Shown in pieces: positions 1 through 7,927 of a stretch of DNA of 64,000 bases (within the stretch, counting starts at the first letter, position 1; each line of letters starts with the position of its first letter). Origin of the DNA: Desulfocicer sp963675955 (lineage in GTDB: Bacteria > Desulfobacterota > Desulfobacteria > Desulfobacterales > Desulfobacteraceae); contig CAXXVR010000010.1 of assembly GCA_963675955.2 (NCBI GenBank), positions 276,525 through 340,524 on the forward strand, given 5' to 3'. The notes under the pieces were generated by a model. That model worked only from the letters and a program-made list of their open reading frames with translations. It was not told where the DNA came from and ran no database searches. The translations under genes and the position numbers were made by a program.

Positions 1-374
1 CAGGAGTGATCCCATGCTTCCACGGTGATGAGTGCCTCCCCGTCCACCATGCCATATTTCCAGGACTCCACCGGCACGGTAAGATTTTCCGTCTGATCCA
101 CTCCCCCCATGAAAAGCAACTGGTATCCCATGAAAGGATATTTTTTATCCAGCAGTACCTTTTTTTTATCTCCCTGGGAAATGGTGATTTTTATCTGTTT
201 CAGGCCGGTGCCCCGGTCACTGACGGCGGTGGATATCTCATAAGATCGCTTTAGATATGCCGATGGTAATACCATGGAAATTTCTGGATCTTTTTGCTCA
301 AATTCATTAAAAAGCAGCCAGCCGCAGGGAAGAATCACGAACACAATAAATATAAAAAAAAGGAATTTCCTCAT
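1..374 (-). CDS. N-terminal part of an exported or membrane-anchored protein (possibly M23-type peptidase), partial
   Basis: The minus strand is open from an ATG at 374 to the window edge (124 codons, no stop). Residues 1-22 form a signal peptide or membrane anchor (basic MRK start followed by a long hydrophobic stretch). The rest is a beta-rich extracytoplasmic segment with no catalytic motif inside the window. I recall similar N-terminal segments ahead of M23 (LytM) endopeptidase domains in deltaproteobacteria, but the catalytic part lies outside, so the M23 call is inference. It is transcribed divergently from kdsA across a 166-base gap. Confidence 0.6.
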   Translation of the reverse strand, partial: MRKFLFFIFIVFVILPCGWLLFNEFEQKDPEISMVLPSAYLKRSYEISTAVSDRGTGLKQIKITISQGDKKKVLLDKKYPFMGYQLLFMGGVDQTENLTVPVESWKYGMVDGEALITVEAWDHS

Positions 375-540
375 CAACAGGTCCTAATCTTTTCAGTAAG
401 TTATCATTAAAGGGTGAAAACCTGAATAAAATAGCAGCTCTGGCACAAGTTATCAAGGGATTTTCCAGTGTTGACTTTTAACCCTCGTAAATATAGGTTT
501 TAATAAATATAAAAAACCCGAAACCATGGTAAAATAAAAC

Positions 541-1353
541 ATGAATTCATTTTTGCAGCATACAAATTCCAAGGAAAAACCGCCCTTTTTTCTCATAGCC
601 GGCCCCTGCGTCATTGAAAATTATGACACCACCTGTGAAGTGGCCCGGGTCCTTCAGAAACTAACTAAAAAACTTGACATTCCCTTTATTTTCAAAGCCT
701 CTTTTGATAAGGCCAACCGCACGTCCTTTGATGCATTTCGGGGACCCGGCATGGACAAAGGGCTTGAAATCCTGGGCAACATAAAACAGGATCTGGGGCT
801 GAAAATCATTTCCGATATTCATCTGCCCGAACAGGCAGAACAGGCCGCCCGGGTGCTTGATTTTCTCCAGATACCTGCCTTTTTATGCCGCCAGACCGAT
901 CTTATTGTGGCTGCGGCCCGCACCGGAAAACCTGTAAACATCAAAAAAGGCCAGTTTCTGGCCCCCTGGGATTGTAAAAATATCATTGAAAAGGCAAAAT
1001 CCGCCGGATGCCGGCAGGTGAGCATCACCGAAAGGGGGACAAGTTTCGGGTACAACAATCTGGTGGTGGACTTCCGATCCGTGGCCATTATAAAACAAAT
1101 GGGGGTGCCCGTTATCTTTGATGCCACACACAGCGTCCAACTGCCGGGGGGCAGCGGCAAAGCATCTGCCGGCGAGCGACAATATGCCCCCATGCTGGCC
1201 CGGGCAGCCATGGCCGCCGGAGCCGACGGACTCTTCATAGAAACCCACCCGAATCCGGATAAAGCGCTTTGCGATGGTCCCAACTCCATCCCACTCCATG
1301 AAATGGAAGCCCTTTTGTCCACCCTCATTAAAATTAAAAGGGCAATGCAATGA
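541..1353 (+). CDS. kdsA: 3-deoxy-8-phosphooctulonate synthase (Kdo-8-phosphate synthase)
   Basis: This cytoplasmic enzyme condenses phosphoenolpyruvate with arabinose 5-phosphate to Kdo 8-phosphate, the first committed step to the lipopolysaccharide inner-core sugar Kdo. Family motifs are clear: AGPCVIEN near residue 20, FKASFDKANRTS, QIPAFLCRQTD, KKGQFLAPWD, TERGTSFGYNNLVVDFRS and DATHSVQLPGG. The 270-residue length is normal. Cys23 in AGPC sits where metal-dependent Kdo8P synthases (Aquifex type) have their metal-binding cysteine; the E. coli metal-independent enzyme has asparagine there. The gene overlaps kdsC by 4 bases (ATGA), so the two are translationally coupled. Confidence 0.96.
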   Translation: MNSFLQHTNSKEKPPFFLIAGPCVIENYDTTCEVARVLQKLTKKLDIPFIFKASFDKANRTSFDAFRGPGMDKGLEILGNIKQDLGLKIISDIHLPEQAEQAARVLDFLQIPAFLCRQTDLIVAAARTGKPVNIKKGQFLAPWDCKNIIEKAKSAGCRQVSITERGTSFGYNNLVVDFRSVAIIKQMGVPVIFDATHSVQLPGGSGKASAGERQYAPMLARAAMAAGADGLFIETHPNPDKALCDGPNSIPLHEMEALLSTLIKIKRAMQ

Positions 1354-1871
1354 CACAGACCGGCAAAATGGCTGATATCCAGCTGCTGTTACTGGATGTG
1401 GACGGGGTTTTGACCGACGGCAGTATCACCTATTCCGATACAGGATCAGAAATCAAAACCTTTAATGTCCGGGACGGCCTTGGGTTGCGTCTGCTAATGA
1501 AAGCCGGGGTGCAGGTAGGCATCATCACCGGCAGAAAATCAGATGCCCTGGTGATTCGATGCCGGGACTTGGGCATTGAAATGGTTTACCAGGGAGTTAA
1601 AGACAAATTAACGGTGTTTAACGCCATCATTAAAAAGACTGGCATTCCAGCTGCCGCCACAGCCTTCATGGGCGATGACCTGCCGGACCTTAACGTTTAT
1701 CATGCCGTGGAGCATTTTATCACCGTGGCGGATGCCCCCATTGAGGTTATTTCCCTTGCCCATTACACCACCAAAAGCAAGGGTGGGCGGGGGGCCGTGC
1801 GAGAAGTGTGTGAAAAGATATTAAAGGCCAAAGGACTGTGGTTAAAAATTGTCCAGGGATTTTTGAAATGA
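1350..1871 (+). CDS. kdsC: 3-deoxy-D-manno-octulosonate 8-phosphate phosphatase (HAD family)
   Basis: KdsC removes the phosphate from Kdo 8-phosphate to give Kdo, the step after KdsA. HAD motifs are visible: LLLDVDGVLTDG (nucleophile Asp and acid/base Asp), IITGRKS (motif II) and FMGDDLPDL (motif IV). At 173 residues it has the small capless form that works as a tetramer. It starts inside the end of kdsA (ATGA overlap), and its own TGA overlaps the ATG of lptC. The order kdsA-kdsC-lptC-lptA-lptB is classic for the Kdo/LPS-transport operon of proteobacteria. Confidence 0.95.
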   Translation: MTQTGKMADIQLLLLDVDGVLTDGSITYSDTGSEIKTFNVRDGLGLRLLMKAGVQVGIITGRKSDALVIRCRDLGIEMVYQGVKDKLTVFNAIIKKTGIPAAATAFMGDDLPDLNVYHAVEHFITVADAPIEVISLAHYTTKSKGGRGAVREVCEKILKAKGLWLKIVQGFLK

Positions 1872-2458
1872 AATCAGGCCTGCAGGGCAGAAACAGATTT
1901 TTGTTGACCCTTGGTATCCTCATGGGATGCGTTGTAGTGGCCCTATTGTCTCTATACCTGGTTAACCGCATCACCCAAACGCCACCGGTGATACAAAATA
2001 TCAACATTGATTCCAAAACCCTTGTTTCCCTTGGTGTCATGCGCCAGACATCCACCAGAAACGGCGTCAAAGAGTGGACGCTTGAAGCCGCCTCCGCTAA
2101 AATACTAAAGCGGGAGCATCTGGCCGTTCTCACCGATGTTTCGGTGCACTTCTTCCTTGCAGGGGGGGATGAAATTCACCTGACATCCCGGGCCGGAACC
2201 CTGGATACCGAGCTGCACGACATGACCTTTTCCGACACGGTGGTGGTACGCCACCAGGATCAGGTGCTGGAAACTGACCGGTTGCAATATGAGAAGAAAA
2301 GACATATAATCTACTCATTGAATCCTGTGGTTTTAACCAGTCCCAGTGTAACAATGACAGCCGATGAACTGACCCTGGACTTGAACACCCATGTGGTCCG
2401 ACTCACAGGTAATTTTAAAGGATTTTTCCAGCCCGTGGCCCAATCCACTCAAAAGTAA
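1868..2458 (+). CDS. lptC: LPS export protein LptC
   Basis: LptC is the bitopic inner-membrane component that hands lipopolysaccharide from the LptB2FG ABC transporter to the periplasmic bridge protein LptA. The product (196 residues) has one membrane helix at about residues 11-33 followed by a periplasmic beta-jellyroll-like domain. I chose the ATG at 1868 because it overlaps the kdsC stop as ATGA; an in-frame start 30 bases upstream (1838) would add ten residues inside kdsC. Sequence conservation in LptC is low, so the call rests on topology, length and position between kdsC and lptA. Confidence 0.88.
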   Translation: MKSGLQGRNRFLLTLGILMGCVVVALLSLYLVNRITQTPPVIQNINIDSKTLVSLGVMRQTSTRNGVKEWTLEAASAKILKREHLAVLTDVSVHFFLAGGDEIHLTSRAGTLDTELHDMTFSDTVVVRHQDQVLETDRLQYEKKRHIIYSLNPVVLTSPSVTMTADELTLDLNTHVVRLTGNFKGFFQPVAQSTQK

Positions 2459-2468
2459 ACTCGACAGT

Positions 2469-2576
2469 CATGAGTTCTCTAACTTGGCACCACATAATAT
2501 ATTTCTTTAAAATTAAAATCATCACGTGTGGTATTAAAAATGAGAACTTAGGACTCATGGGATGTAAATATTCGGC
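2469..2576. repeat. Nested inverted repeat in the lptC-lptA gap, with a MITE-end-like 13-mer
   Basis: The 141-base gap between lptC and lptA holds nested complementary arms: CATGAG (2469) with CTCATG (2554), TTCTC (2475) with GAGAA (2542), and CCACA (2490) with TGTGG (2527). Together they could fold into a long AT-rich hairpin. Next to it lies GTAAATATTCGGC at 2564-2576, identical to the first 13 bases of the MITE at 19838. No matching right end or target duplication was found here, so it may be a remnant or chance. The gap also separates two genes that are usually tightly linked, so it may carry a promoter or an mRNA-processing structure. Confidence 0.5.
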
Positions 2577-2599
2577 TTGCTTATGCTAAAGGTGTATAA

Positions 2600-3184
2600 A
2601 TGATAAAATTCAAACCCTTATTTTTCACTGCCCTGGGCCTTGTTGCCATGTTAATGCTTTCAGGGTTCCATGGCCAGATCCATGCCGCAGACAAAACAAC
2701 AGAGACCCAACAGGAAAAGGTTCGCATCACCTCAGACAGCATGATGTTTGATGAGGCAAACTCCCAGGTGGAATTTACAGGAAATGTGGTGGCCACCCGG
2801 CTGGATGCCACCATCCATGCCGACCATGTCAAGGTGATACTTTATTCCGAGGCAGAAAAAAAGGATCGGAAATCCACCGGCACCACCGCACCGGGTGCTG
2901 ACAATATAAAGCAGCTTATTGCCTCGGGGAATGTCCAGGTGGACCAAAACGACGGCAGGGCAACGGCGGACAAAGCGGTGTACACCCCCAAAGAGCAAAC
3001 CATAATTCTCACCGGCAGCGCACCCACGGTGGTATCCGCCAACAGCCGTGTAACCGGAAAAAAAATCACCCTGTACCAGGACACCCGCCGGGTGGTGGTG
3101 GAAAGTGAAGGTACAGAGCGGGTGGAGGCCTTCTTTGATTCCGGAGATACCGGTTCAACCCCCGTCGAAACGAAAAAGAAATAA
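2600..3184 (+). CDS. lptA: LPS export periplasmic protein LptA
   Basis: LptA forms the periplasmic bridge that carries lipopolysaccharide to the outer-membrane LptDE translocon. The 194-residue product has a cleavable signal peptide (basic start, hydrophobic residues 7-22, likely cut after HIHA/IHA near residue 29). It then has the OstA/LptA pattern, including ITSDSMMFDEANSQVEFTGNV and a second half with YTPKEQTIILTGSAP and a ...VTGKKITLYQDTRRVVVES segment. It ends 2 bases before lptB, consistent with one transcription unit. The C-terminus is short and charged. Confidence 0.93.
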   Translation: MIKFKPLFFTALGLVAMLMLSGFHGQIHAADKTTETQQEKVRITSDSMMFDEANSQVEFTGNVVATRLDATIHADHVKVILYSEAEKKDRKSTGTTAPGADNIKQLIASGNVQVDQNDGRATADKAVYTPKEQTIILTGSAPTVVSANSRVTGKKITLYQDTRRVVVESEGTERVEAFFDSGDTGSTPVETKKK

Positions 3185-3186
3185 CC

Positions 3187-3909
3187 ATGCCCGAGCTGAC
3201 ATTAAATCACCTGGTGAAAATCTATAGGGGCAGAACCGTTGTCAGAGATGTCAATATCTGCGTGAAGCACGGTGAAGTAACAGGGCTGCTGGGTCCCAAC
3301 GGTGCCGGAAAAACCACCACATTTTACATGGCTGTGGGCCTGATAAAACCGGATGAAGGCAAGGTTTTCCTTGACCGGGAGGAAATTACAGACTATCCAA
3401 TGTACATGAGGGCAAGAAAAGGCATCGGGTATCTTCCCCAGGAACCGTCCATATTTCGAAAGCTCACCGTTAAGCAAAACATCACTGCGGTACTGGAGGT
3501 TCTGCCCGACCCTCCGGCAAATATTTCCGGGAAGGCAGAAAGCCTGATGAAGGAACTGGGGATATTAAATCTGGCAGAGCAGAAGGCAAGCGTATTGTCC
3601 GGCGGAGAACGCAGAAGGCTTGAAATTGCAAGGGTCCTTTCCACAGACCCGCTTTTTATTCTTCTGGATGAACCCTTTGCCGGTATTGACCCCCTGGCTG
3701 TGGCCGACATCCAGCAGATCATTATGCAGCTGACAAAAAAGGGCATCGGCATTCTGATTTCTGACCACAATGTCCGGGAAACGTTGTGTGTGTGCAACAC
3801 CGCTTATATCATGAATGAGGGAAGTGTGATTGAATCAGGTCCCCCTGAAAAAATCACCTCAAGCAAGTTAGCACGTAAAATCTATCTGGGAGATGACTTT
3901 AAACTGTGA
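3187..3909 (+). CDS. lptB: LPS export ABC transporter ATP-binding protein LptB
   Basis: LptB is the cytoplasmic ATPase of the LptB2FG complex that extracts lipopolysaccharide from the inner membrane. All ABC motifs are present: Walker A GPNGAGKTT, Q-loop in YLPQEPSIF, signature LSGGERRR, Walker B ILLDEPFAGIDP and H-loop ISDHNVRET. At 240 residues it matches E. coli LptB (241) closely. The gene lies 2 bases after lptA and 1 base before rpoN, an arrangement conserved in many proteobacteria. Confidence 0.97.
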   Translation: MPELTLNHLVKIYRGRTVVRDVNICVKHGEVTGLLGPNGAGKTTTFYMAVGLIKPDEGKVFLDREEITDYPMYMRARKGIGYLPQEPSIFRKLTVKQNITAVLEVLPDPPANISGKAESLMKELGILNLAEQKASVLSGGERRRLEIARVLSTDPLFILLDEPFAGIDPLAVADIQQIIMQLTKKGIGILISDHNVRETLCVCNTAYIMNEGSVIESGPPEKITSSKLARKIYLGDDFKL

Positions 3910-3910
3910 T

Positions 3911-5347
3911 ATGGCACTTGGACTCCAACAAAATCTAACTTTGACTCAGCAGCTGGTGATGACACCCCAGCTGCAACAGGCCATCAAACTGCTTCAACTG
4001 TCCCGCCTGGAACTTGCGGGTATGATACAGCAGGAGATGGAAGAAAACCCGGCCCTTGAGGAAGTGGTGGCGGAACTGCCCGAAGAGACCGAACGGACGG
4101 ACAAGGAAGAAACGTCCCCGGCCCAGGAAGAACCCATGAAGGAGGTCACCATTGATGAAAAGGTCCGCGATGACATTGACTGGGAAAGTTATATCAATGA
4201 GTATAATTCCACCGGCCGCGTTCACACGGAAAGAGATCATCAGGAGGCCCCCAACTACGAAGCGTTCACCAGCCAGAAGACAACCCTGGAGGCACATCTG
4301 CAATGGCAGTTGCTCATGAATGGCCCCACGCAGATGGAAGAGCAGATCGGAAGCCTGATCATTGGCAACCTTAACATTGACGGATATCTGTGCGCTCCCC
4401 TTGAAGAAATTGCCCAGACCGGTAATTTTAAAATGGAAGACGTTGAAACCCTTCTTAAAACCATGCAGACCTTTGATCCCCCCGGTGTGTGCGCCCGGGA
4501 TCTGAAAGAAGCCCTGCTCATCCAGGTTAAACGACTGGGAATCAACAACCCCATCCTTGAACGTATTATTTCAGAGCACATCAAAAACCTTGAGAATAAA
4601 AATTACAAAAAAATTGCCAATGCCCTGAATATCTCCATTGACAATGTCATCTCCTGCGTCAATATTATTAAATATCTTGAACCCAAGCCAGGCAGGGAAT
4701 TTTCCTCGGAGGAACCCCATTATATTCTGCCGGATATTTATGTGTACAAGGACGGAGATGACTACAAGATCGTCATGAATGATGATGGACTTCCCAAACT
4801 GAAAATCAACCGGTATTACAAGGATTCCATCTCCAACGGCACCGAAATACCCAAGGACGCCAAGGCCTATCTACATGAAAAAATGCAGGCGGCCTCCTGG
4901 CTGATAAAAAGCATCCATCAGCGTCAGAAAACCATTTACGCCGTGATGGAAAGCATTATCAAATTTCAACGTGATTTCTTTGACAAGGGGGTTTCTTATC
5001 TTAAACCCATGATCTTAAAAGACGTTGCCGAAGACATTGAAATGCACGAATCCACCATAAGCCGGGTAACCACTAACAAGTACGCCTACACCCCCCAGGG
5101 GATGTTTGAGCTGAAATATTTTTTTAACAGCTCCATCAAACGCACCAACGGTGCCGCCATGGCATCTGAAAGTGTCAAGGAAAAGATCAGAGATCTTGTG
5201 GCGGCAGAAGACCCGCAGCACCCGTTGAGCGATAAAAAACTGGCAGAACTACTGGAAAAGGACAATATTGAAATTGCCAGAAGAACCGTGGCAAAATACA
5301 GGGAGATGCTTTGCATTCTTCCATCCAGCAAACGAAAACAATTTTAG
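3911..5347 (+). CDS. rpoN: RNA polymerase sigma-54 factor
   Basis: RpoN directs RNA polymerase to -24/-12 promoters, which need AAA+ activators to open. The 478-residue product shows the glutamine-rich region I (LQQNLTLTQQLVMTPQLQQA), an acidic region II, a core-binding region, the DNA-binding helix-turn-helix (DIEMHESTISRVTTNKY) and the C-terminal RpoN box (IARRTVAKYRE). I chose ATG 3911, which starts MALGLQQ like other sigma-54 proteins; an in-frame ATG at 3893 lies inside lptB. A possible client activator is encoded at 61380-62861. Confidence 0.96.
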   Translation: MALGLQQNLTLTQQLVMTPQLQQAIKLLQLSRLELAGMIQQEMEENPALEEVVAELPEETERTDKEETSPAQEEPMKEVTIDEKVRDDIDWESYINEYNSTGRVHTERDHQEAPNYEAFTSQKTTLEAHLQWQLLMNGPTQMEEQIGSLIIGNLNIDGYLCAPLEEIAQTGNFKMEDVETLLKTMQTFDPPGVCARDLKEALLIQVKRLGINNPILERIISEHIKNLENKNYKKIANALNISIDNVISCVNIIKYLEPKPGREFSSEEPHYILPDIYVYKDGDDYKIVMNDDGLPKLKINRYYKDSISNGTEIPKDAKAYLHEKMQAASWLIKSIHQRQKTIYAVMESIIKFQRDFFDKGVSYLKPMILKDVAEDIEMHESTISRVTTNKYAYTPQGMFELKYFFNSSIKRTNGAAMASESVKEKIRDLVAAEDPQHPLSDKKLAELLEKDNIEIARRTVAKYREMLCILPSSKRKQF

Positions 5348-5359
5348 GGAGGTAACACT

Positions 5360-5926
5360 ATGCAGACAGCCGTAACTTTCAAACGAATTGATCCTTCCGA
5401 TGCCTTAAAGTCCTATGTTCAGAAAAAAATGGATCGTTTTGACAAGATGCTGGAAAGTCCAGCAGAGGCAAATGTGGTCCTTTCCGTTGAAAAAATCAGA
5501 CATATTGCTGAAATAACCCTGATCTGTGATCGTATGAAACTGCACGCCAGAGAATCATCGGAAAACATGTACTCATCCATTGATACCCTGGTGGATAAAC
5601 TGCGGGGACAGATCAAAAAAAGCAAAGAGAAGAGCCGTCAACACATGTCCGGCAACAAGCAAAGTATTAAAGATGAAGAAATCACCTTTGGCAGCCCGGC
5701 CATACCCGATACTGAAAGCGACACTTCCTCAACGGAAGTTATTTCAGGGCCGGAGGTGGTGGTGGAATCCATCAATGTAAAGCCCATGGATGTGGATGAA
5801 GCAGTGGAACAGTTCACCGCTGGAGATGATAATTTCTTTGTGTTCAGCAATGCCCGGACAGAACGCGTAAATGTAATCTATCGACGCAATGATGGAAACC
5901 TGGGACTTATACAGCCCCGCAACTAA
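5360..5926 (+). CDS. hpf: Ribosome hibernation promoting factor, long form
   Basis: HPF binds the decoding channel of idle 30S subunits. The long form also dimerises ribosomes into inactive 100S particles. The 188-residue product has the N-terminal S30AE domain (about residues 1-100, with KKMDRFDKMLE and DTLVDKLRGQIKK), a low-complexity linker, and the C-terminal dimerisation domain from about residue 130 (KPMDVDEAVEQF, FFVFSNARTERVNVIYRR). It has a strong Shine-Dalgarno (GGGAGG) and follows rpoN by 12 bases, the standard rpoN-hpf-ptsN order. Confidence 0.94.
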   Translation: MQTAVTFKRIDPSDALKSYVQKKMDRFDKMLESPAEANVVLSVEKIRHIAEITLICDRMKLHARESSENMYSSIDTLVDKLRGQIKKSKEKSRQHMSGNKQSIKDEEITFGSPAIPDTESDTSSTEVISGPEVVVESINVKPMDVDEAVEQFTAGDDNFFVFSNARTERVNVIYRRNDGNLGLIQPRN

Positions 5927-5955
5927 TTGTTTATATACTTCAGGTGTAACTTTAC

Positions 5956-6414
5956 ATGAAAATATCAGAGATTCTTCACAGATCGGCCATTATTGCAGAT
6001 CTGAAATCAAATGACAAAAAAGGCGTACTGGAGGAACTCGCAGCCGCAGTATCCGACATGGCACATACCGACAGCAATAGTATATTAAAGGTGTTGCTGG
6101 AGCGGGAGCAGCTTGGCAGTACGGGAATCGGAGGGGGGATCGGCATTCCCCACGGAAAACTCAAAGCCATTGATTCCATAGTGGTGGGATTTGGACTCAG
6201 CCGTGGCGGTGTGGATTTTGATTCGCTGGACAACAAACCGGTTCACATTTTTTTTCTACTGATTACACCGGAGAATTCCACTGGAAGTCACCTGAAAGTG
6301 CTGGCTCAGATTTCCCGTCTGCTGAAACAAAGTGATTTTAAGGACCGTTTAATGAAATCCCAGTCCGTGGATGACATCATTGATGTCATCCACGGTGTGG
6401 ATGACGAATTCTGA
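5956..6414 (+). CDS. ptsN: Nitrogen PTS EIIA component PtsN
   Basis: PtsN is the terminal phosphoacceptor of the nitrogen phosphotransferase system, a regulatory relay rather than a sugar importer. The 152-residue protein belongs to the EIIA-Fru/mannitol fold. The phosphorylated histidine is His66 in GIGIPHGKLKA, and the LLITPENS and HLKVLAQISRLL segments are typical. It follows hpf by 29 bases. Its 3' end encodes a perfect 31-base palindrome (listed separately). No ptsP or ptsO is visible in this window. Confidence 0.94.
   Translation: MKISEILHRSAIIADLKSNDKKGVLEELAAAVSDMAHTDSNSILKVLLEREQLGSTGIGGGIGIPHGKLKAIDSIVVGFGLSRGGVDFDSLDNKPVHIFFLLITPENSTGSHLKVLAQISRLLKQSDFKDRLMKSQSVDDIIDVIHGVDDEF
6365..6395. 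repeat. Perfect 31-bp palindrome inside the ptsN coding region
   Basis: The 15-base arm at 6365-6379 (CCGTGGATGACATCA) and the arm at 6381-6395 (TGATGTCATCCACGG) are exact reverse complements around a single central base. The sequence lies in the last codons of ptsN (residues around VDDIIDVIHGVDD). Transcribed, it could make a long stable hairpin some 20 bases before the stop codon; as DNA it could be a dyad binding site. No T-run follows it directly. Confidence 0.9.
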
Positions 6415-6418
6415 TTCC

Positions 6419-6460
6419 ATGACATAACAACTATGACATAACAACCACGACATAATAACA
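6419..6460. repeat. Three tandem 14-bp repeats after ptsN
   Basis: Just after the ptsN stop codon there are three adjacent 14-base units: ATGACATAACAACT, ATGACATAACAACC and ACGACATAATAACA. The first two differ at one base. The block lies between ptsN and the terminator at 6501. It does not look coding and its role is unknown. Confidence 0.85.
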
Positions 6461-6500
6461 CTGATGGCAATAAAAACCTGCCACAAGGAATAATCAAAAA

Positions 6501-6543
6501 GCCGGGCATGCGATTTCATCGCTTTTGCCCGGCCCGCCTTTTA
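6501..6543 (+). terminator. Rho-independent terminator after the kdsA-ptsN operon
   Basis: GCCGGGCA (6501-6508) pairs with TGCCCGGC (6526-6533), and the interior continues the stem with GCGAT/ATCGC around a TTC loop. A T-rich tract (CCTTTTAT) follows. It separates ptsN from rapZ, so rapZ probably has its own promoter in 6544-6594. Confidence 0.8.
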
Positions 6544-6594
6544 TCATAGACATCACGCGGGTAAATAGCCAGACTCCAGCATGGGAGAAAGTGC

Positions 6595-7476
6595 GTGAAA
6601 AATATAAAAATATACATTATCACCGGCCTTTCCGGATCAGGAAAAAGCACCGTCATGGCGGCACTGGAGGATGCGGGATTTTATTGCGTTGATAACATGC
6701 CCATGGCACTTTTGCCTAAATTTCTGGAGCTGCCCGTTCAGAACACTTCAGAGCTCAACGGCTTGGCCTTTGTCATGGACATGCGGGCCAAAAATTTCCT
6801 TACCCACTACACCGGTATCATGGAAAATGTTCGAGAAAGTGGATTTCATCCGGAAACCATCTTTCTGGAGGCTGACGAAGATGTGCTGGTGAACCGTTAC
6901 AGCCAGACCCGTCGCCACCATCCGGTGGATCATGATAAAAGTCTCATCGCCAGCATCCGCTCTGAAAAAGAAAAGATGCTCACCATCAGAAGCACCGCCG
7001 ACCGCATCATTGACACCTCCAGTCTTAACGTTCATCAACTGAAGGCAAAAATTACACAGATGGCCCAGGAAGGCGATTCCATAAAATCAAGAATCAAAAT
7101 CCACATTCTTTCCTTTGGCTTTAAATATGGACTGCCCAGGGAGGCGGACACGGTTTTTGATATGCGGTTTTTAAAAAACCCCTATTTTGATCCGGATCTG
7201 AGGCATCTTGATGGTGAATCCAAAGAGGTGAAGTCCTTTATTATGACCACGGAAGAAGCTGCACAGTTTCTTTCTAAAGCCATCTCTCTCCTGGATTTCC
7301 TGATTCCCCTGTACCAGAAAGAGGGCAAGGCCTACCTGACCATTGCCATAGGGTGCACCGGGGGGCGACACCGAAGCGTTGCCATTGCCAGAAAGATCTT
7401 TGAGCATCTGAACCAGAAAGACAAGACCGTCAATATTACACACAGAGACATTAACAGGGATATAACAGACATATGA
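6595..7476 (+). CDS. rapZ: RNase adapter protein RapZ (YvcJ/YhbJ family nucleotide-binding protein)
   Basis: RapZ family proteins bind nucleotides. In enterobacteria RapZ delivers small RNAs to RNase E and senses glucosamine 6-phosphate; the role in deltaproteobacteria is not established. The 293-residue product has an N-terminal Walker A (GLSGSGKS, residues 11-18) and the C-terminal signature IAIGCTGGRHRSVAIA. The start is GTG at 6595, preceded by GGGAGAAA. The gene overlaps the downstream EIIA gene by 4 bases, and the link with the nitrogen PTS cluster is conserved in proteobacteria. Confidence 0.93.
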   Translation: MKNIKIYIITGLSGSGKSTVMAALEDAGFYCVDNMPMALLPKFLELPVQNTSELNGLAFVMDMRAKNFLTHYTGIMENVRESGFHPETIFLEADEDVLVNRYSQTRRHHPVDHDKSLIASIRSEKEKMLTIRSTADRIIDTSSLNVHQLKAKITQMAQEGDSIKSRIKIHILSFGFKYGLPREADTVFDMRFLKNPYFDPDLRHLDGESKEVKSFIMTTEEAAQFLSKAISLLDFLIPLYQKEGKAYLTIAIGCTGGRHRSVAIARKIFEHLNQKDKTVNITHRDINRDITDI

Positions 7477-7892
7477 CAGGCCTTCTTGTGGTTACCCATG
7501 CCGGATTGGGAAAAGCCCTTATTGAGACCGTGGAATTTATCATGGGCACCAAATATGAAAATCTTATGCCCATCTCCATTGATATCAAGGAAAATCCGGA
7601 CCTGCTGCTAAAAAAAATAAAAAAGGGTATTAAAAAGGTAAGGGATGACCAGGGCGTCATCATTTTCACGGATATGTTCGGCGGAACTCCTTCCAATCTA
7701 AGTTATTCTTTTCTTGAAGAGGGTAAAGTTGAGGTGATGACAGGTGTCAACCTGCCCATCCTGCTGAAAGCCGTGGATATTCGCGGAGAAAAATCCCTGA
7801 TGGAAACTACTGAAATTATTTTAAAATACGGAAAAAGAAGTATTTCCCAAGCCACTGGTATCCTCAAGGGGGACCAGGACAGACGGGAATAA
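7473..7892 (+). CDS. Mannose-type PTS EIIA domain protein
   Basis: This stand-alone EIIA domain of the mannose/fructose/sorbose class is probably a regulatory phosphoacceptor, since no EIIB, EIIC or EIID gene is visible. The phosphorylated histidine is His9 in VTHAGLG, and FTDMFGGTPSN is the other family hallmark. At 139 residues it is one complete domain. ATGA overlap with rapZ indicates translational coupling. Together with PtsN it suggests a regulatory PTS branch with two acceptors. Confidence 0.9.
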   Translation: MTGLLVVTHAGLGKALIETVEFIMGTKYENLMPISIDIKENPDLLLKKIKKGIKKVRDDQGVIIFTDMFGGTPSNLSYSFLEEGKVEVMTGVNLPILLKAVDIRGEKSLMETTEIILKYGKRSISQATGILKGDQDRRE

Positions 7893-7927
7893 AAAACATT
7901 CCATCACAACACCAAGGAACCGTTTAC

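Noticed and set aside
446..497. TTGACT (471) and TATAGG (492) as the kdsA promoter
   Set aside because: The spacing is only 15 bases and other AT-rich boxes fit equally well, so no promoter was called.
2482..2500. TTGGCAC upstream of lptA as a sigma-54 -24 element
   Set aside because: The expected TTGC -12 element at the right distance is missing.
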